DNA from: CAZYPH01 sp964649095
Lineage (GTDB): Bacteria > Bdellovibrionota > UBA1018 > UBA923
Assembly: GCA_964649095.1 (NCBI GenBank)
Contig: CAZYPH010000049.1
Location: 1-15,322, forward strand
Direction: 5' to 3'
DNA length: 15,322 bases
Translations under genes and position numbers: made by a program
In this document: one piece after another, positions 14,661 through 15,322 of the stretch
How the letters are laid out: every line of letters begins with the position of its first letter
Numbering within the stretch: the first letter of the stretch is position 1
Notes under the pieces: generated by a model
Seen by the model: only the letters and a program-made list of their open reading frames with translations
Databases searched by the model: none
Told to the model about the DNA's origin: nothing

Positions 14661-15322
14661 ATGGCATATCCCGTGAGCAGTAGCAGTATTCGAATGTGGC
14701 AAACCGAAGACGCCCTAAAATTATATAATATTGAAAACTGGGGTCTTCAGTACTTTGGCATTAATAAGTCTGGAAATCTAACCGTCCAGCCAAAGCAGAG
14801 TCATAATCAGCCGTTAGATCTCAAATTGATTGTGGATGATATTTTAGCGCGTGGAATTAAACTCCCCGTTTTGATTCGCTTTCAAGACATCTTGAGACAC
14901 CGTGTAGTAGCGCTGAACGAAGCATTTCGAAAAGCGATTGAAGAGCACAATTATCAGGGGCGGTATCAAGGTGTGTACCCCATCAAAGTCAATCAATTGA
15001 GAGAGGTCGTGGAAGAAATTCTCGATGCCGGCGCACCCTATTGTTACGGCCTCGAAGCAGGCTCTAAGGCTGAATTGATAGCTAGCATTGCCATGAACAC
15101 CAACCCTAATTCGCTGATCCTTTGTAACGGTTACAAAGATTACACAGTGATTAAGACGGCACTACAAGGCATCAAATTAGGAAAAAAAGTTTTAATTATT
15201 GTCGAAAAACTGTCTGAGTTAGATCAGATTTTAAAAGTCGCTCGTGAACTGAATGTTCGTCCGAATATTGGCATACGCGCTAAGCTTCAAACTCGCGGTT
15301 CTGGTAAGTGGGAAAGCTCTGG
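14661..15322 (+). CDS. speA: Biosynthetic arginine decarboxylase, N-terminal part (3' end outside window)
   Basis: SpeA converts arginine to agmatine for polyamine synthesis, using pyridoxal phosphate in an alanine-racemase-type barrel. The frame from ATG at 14661 is open to the window end (220 full codons). It shows the family's N-terminus (WQTEDALKLYNIENWGLQYF, 13-32), the PLP-lysine motif YPIKVNQ with K109, YGLEAGSKAELIA, LILCNGYKDYTVIKTAL and IRAKLQTRGSGKWESSG. GGAG at 14644-14647 is 13 bases from the ATG, rather far; the second Met (residue 12) is another possible start. The 69 bases between the previous gene and this one show no hairpin terminator and no clear promoter. Confidence 0.95.
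   Translation, partial: MAYPVSSSSIRMWQTEDALKLYNIENWGLQYFGINKSGNLTVQPKQSHNQPLDLKLIVDDILARGIKLPVLIRFQDILRHRVVALNEAFRKAIEEHNYQGRYQGVYPIKVNQLREVVEEILDAGAPYCYGLEAGSKAELIASIAMNTNPNSLILCNGYKDYTVIKTALQGIKLGKKVLIIVEKLSELDQILKVARELNVRPNIGIRAKLQTRGSGKWESS

Noticed and set aside
1..15322. CRISPR arrays, insertion sequences, tRNA or rRNA genes, phage or defence islands
   Set aside because: I saw no regularly spaced repeats, transposase-like frames, tRNA-like cloverleafs or attachment repeats; coding density and gene types are those of a core chromosomal region.

Overview
The window reads as a chromosomal housekeeping segment from a draft or metagenome-assembled genome of a Gram-negative, deltaproteobacterial-type bacterium, most likely in or near the Bdellovibrionota. 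The reasons are an outer-membrane lipopolysaccharide export permease (LptF type), a Ras-like polarity GTPase of the MglA group with the myxobacterial/Bdellovibrio signature residues, and a Tgl/PilF-type pilus lipoprotein, all embedded in ordinary core genes of moderate GC content. The taxon assignment is inference from gene content; no rRNA is present. Three runs of exactly ten N (6581-6590, 6996-7005, 11166-11175) are scaffold placeholders. At least two of them do not reflect the true distance.

Layout. On the + strand, 3-1741 is the conserved dnaX-ebfC-recR trio (replication clamp loader, nucleoid protein, recombination mediator). A 283-base leader follows, then mglA (2025-2612). Next come a DksA/TraR-type zinc-finger transcription factor (2783-3187), two tandem RNA hairpins, and lptF (3310-4419). 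Convergent with lptF, the - strand carries a two-gene unit: a Tgl/PilF-like TPR lipoprotein (6409 down to 5603) followed by a RodZ-like HTH/transmembrane protein (5550 down to 4432). Upstream of these is an AT-rich, gapped region with the last few codons of an unknown - strand gene. Then comes a gap-split RlmD/RumA-type 23S rRNA m5U methyltransferase (7977 down to 6662).

From 8035 the + strand carries a tight series: lepA, a signal peptidase I-like gene, pyrB, pyrC, carA and an unrecognised 211-residue gene whose start is one base after the carA stop. PyrB, PyrC and CarA supply the early pyrimidine steps; carB is not in the window. The window ends inside speA (biosynthetic arginine decarboxylase).

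Most of the window is ordinary. The strongest oddity is the signal peptidase I homologue. The position that should hold the catalytic serine is alanine (codon GCG at 9982-9984) and a second supporting serine is glycine, while the general-base lysine is kept, so it looks like a pseudoenzyme. Also worth a look are MglA without MglB close to a pilotin-like lipoprotein and a RodZ-like protein, the long perfect hairpin between the dksA-like gene and lptF, and the unknown gene coupled to carA.
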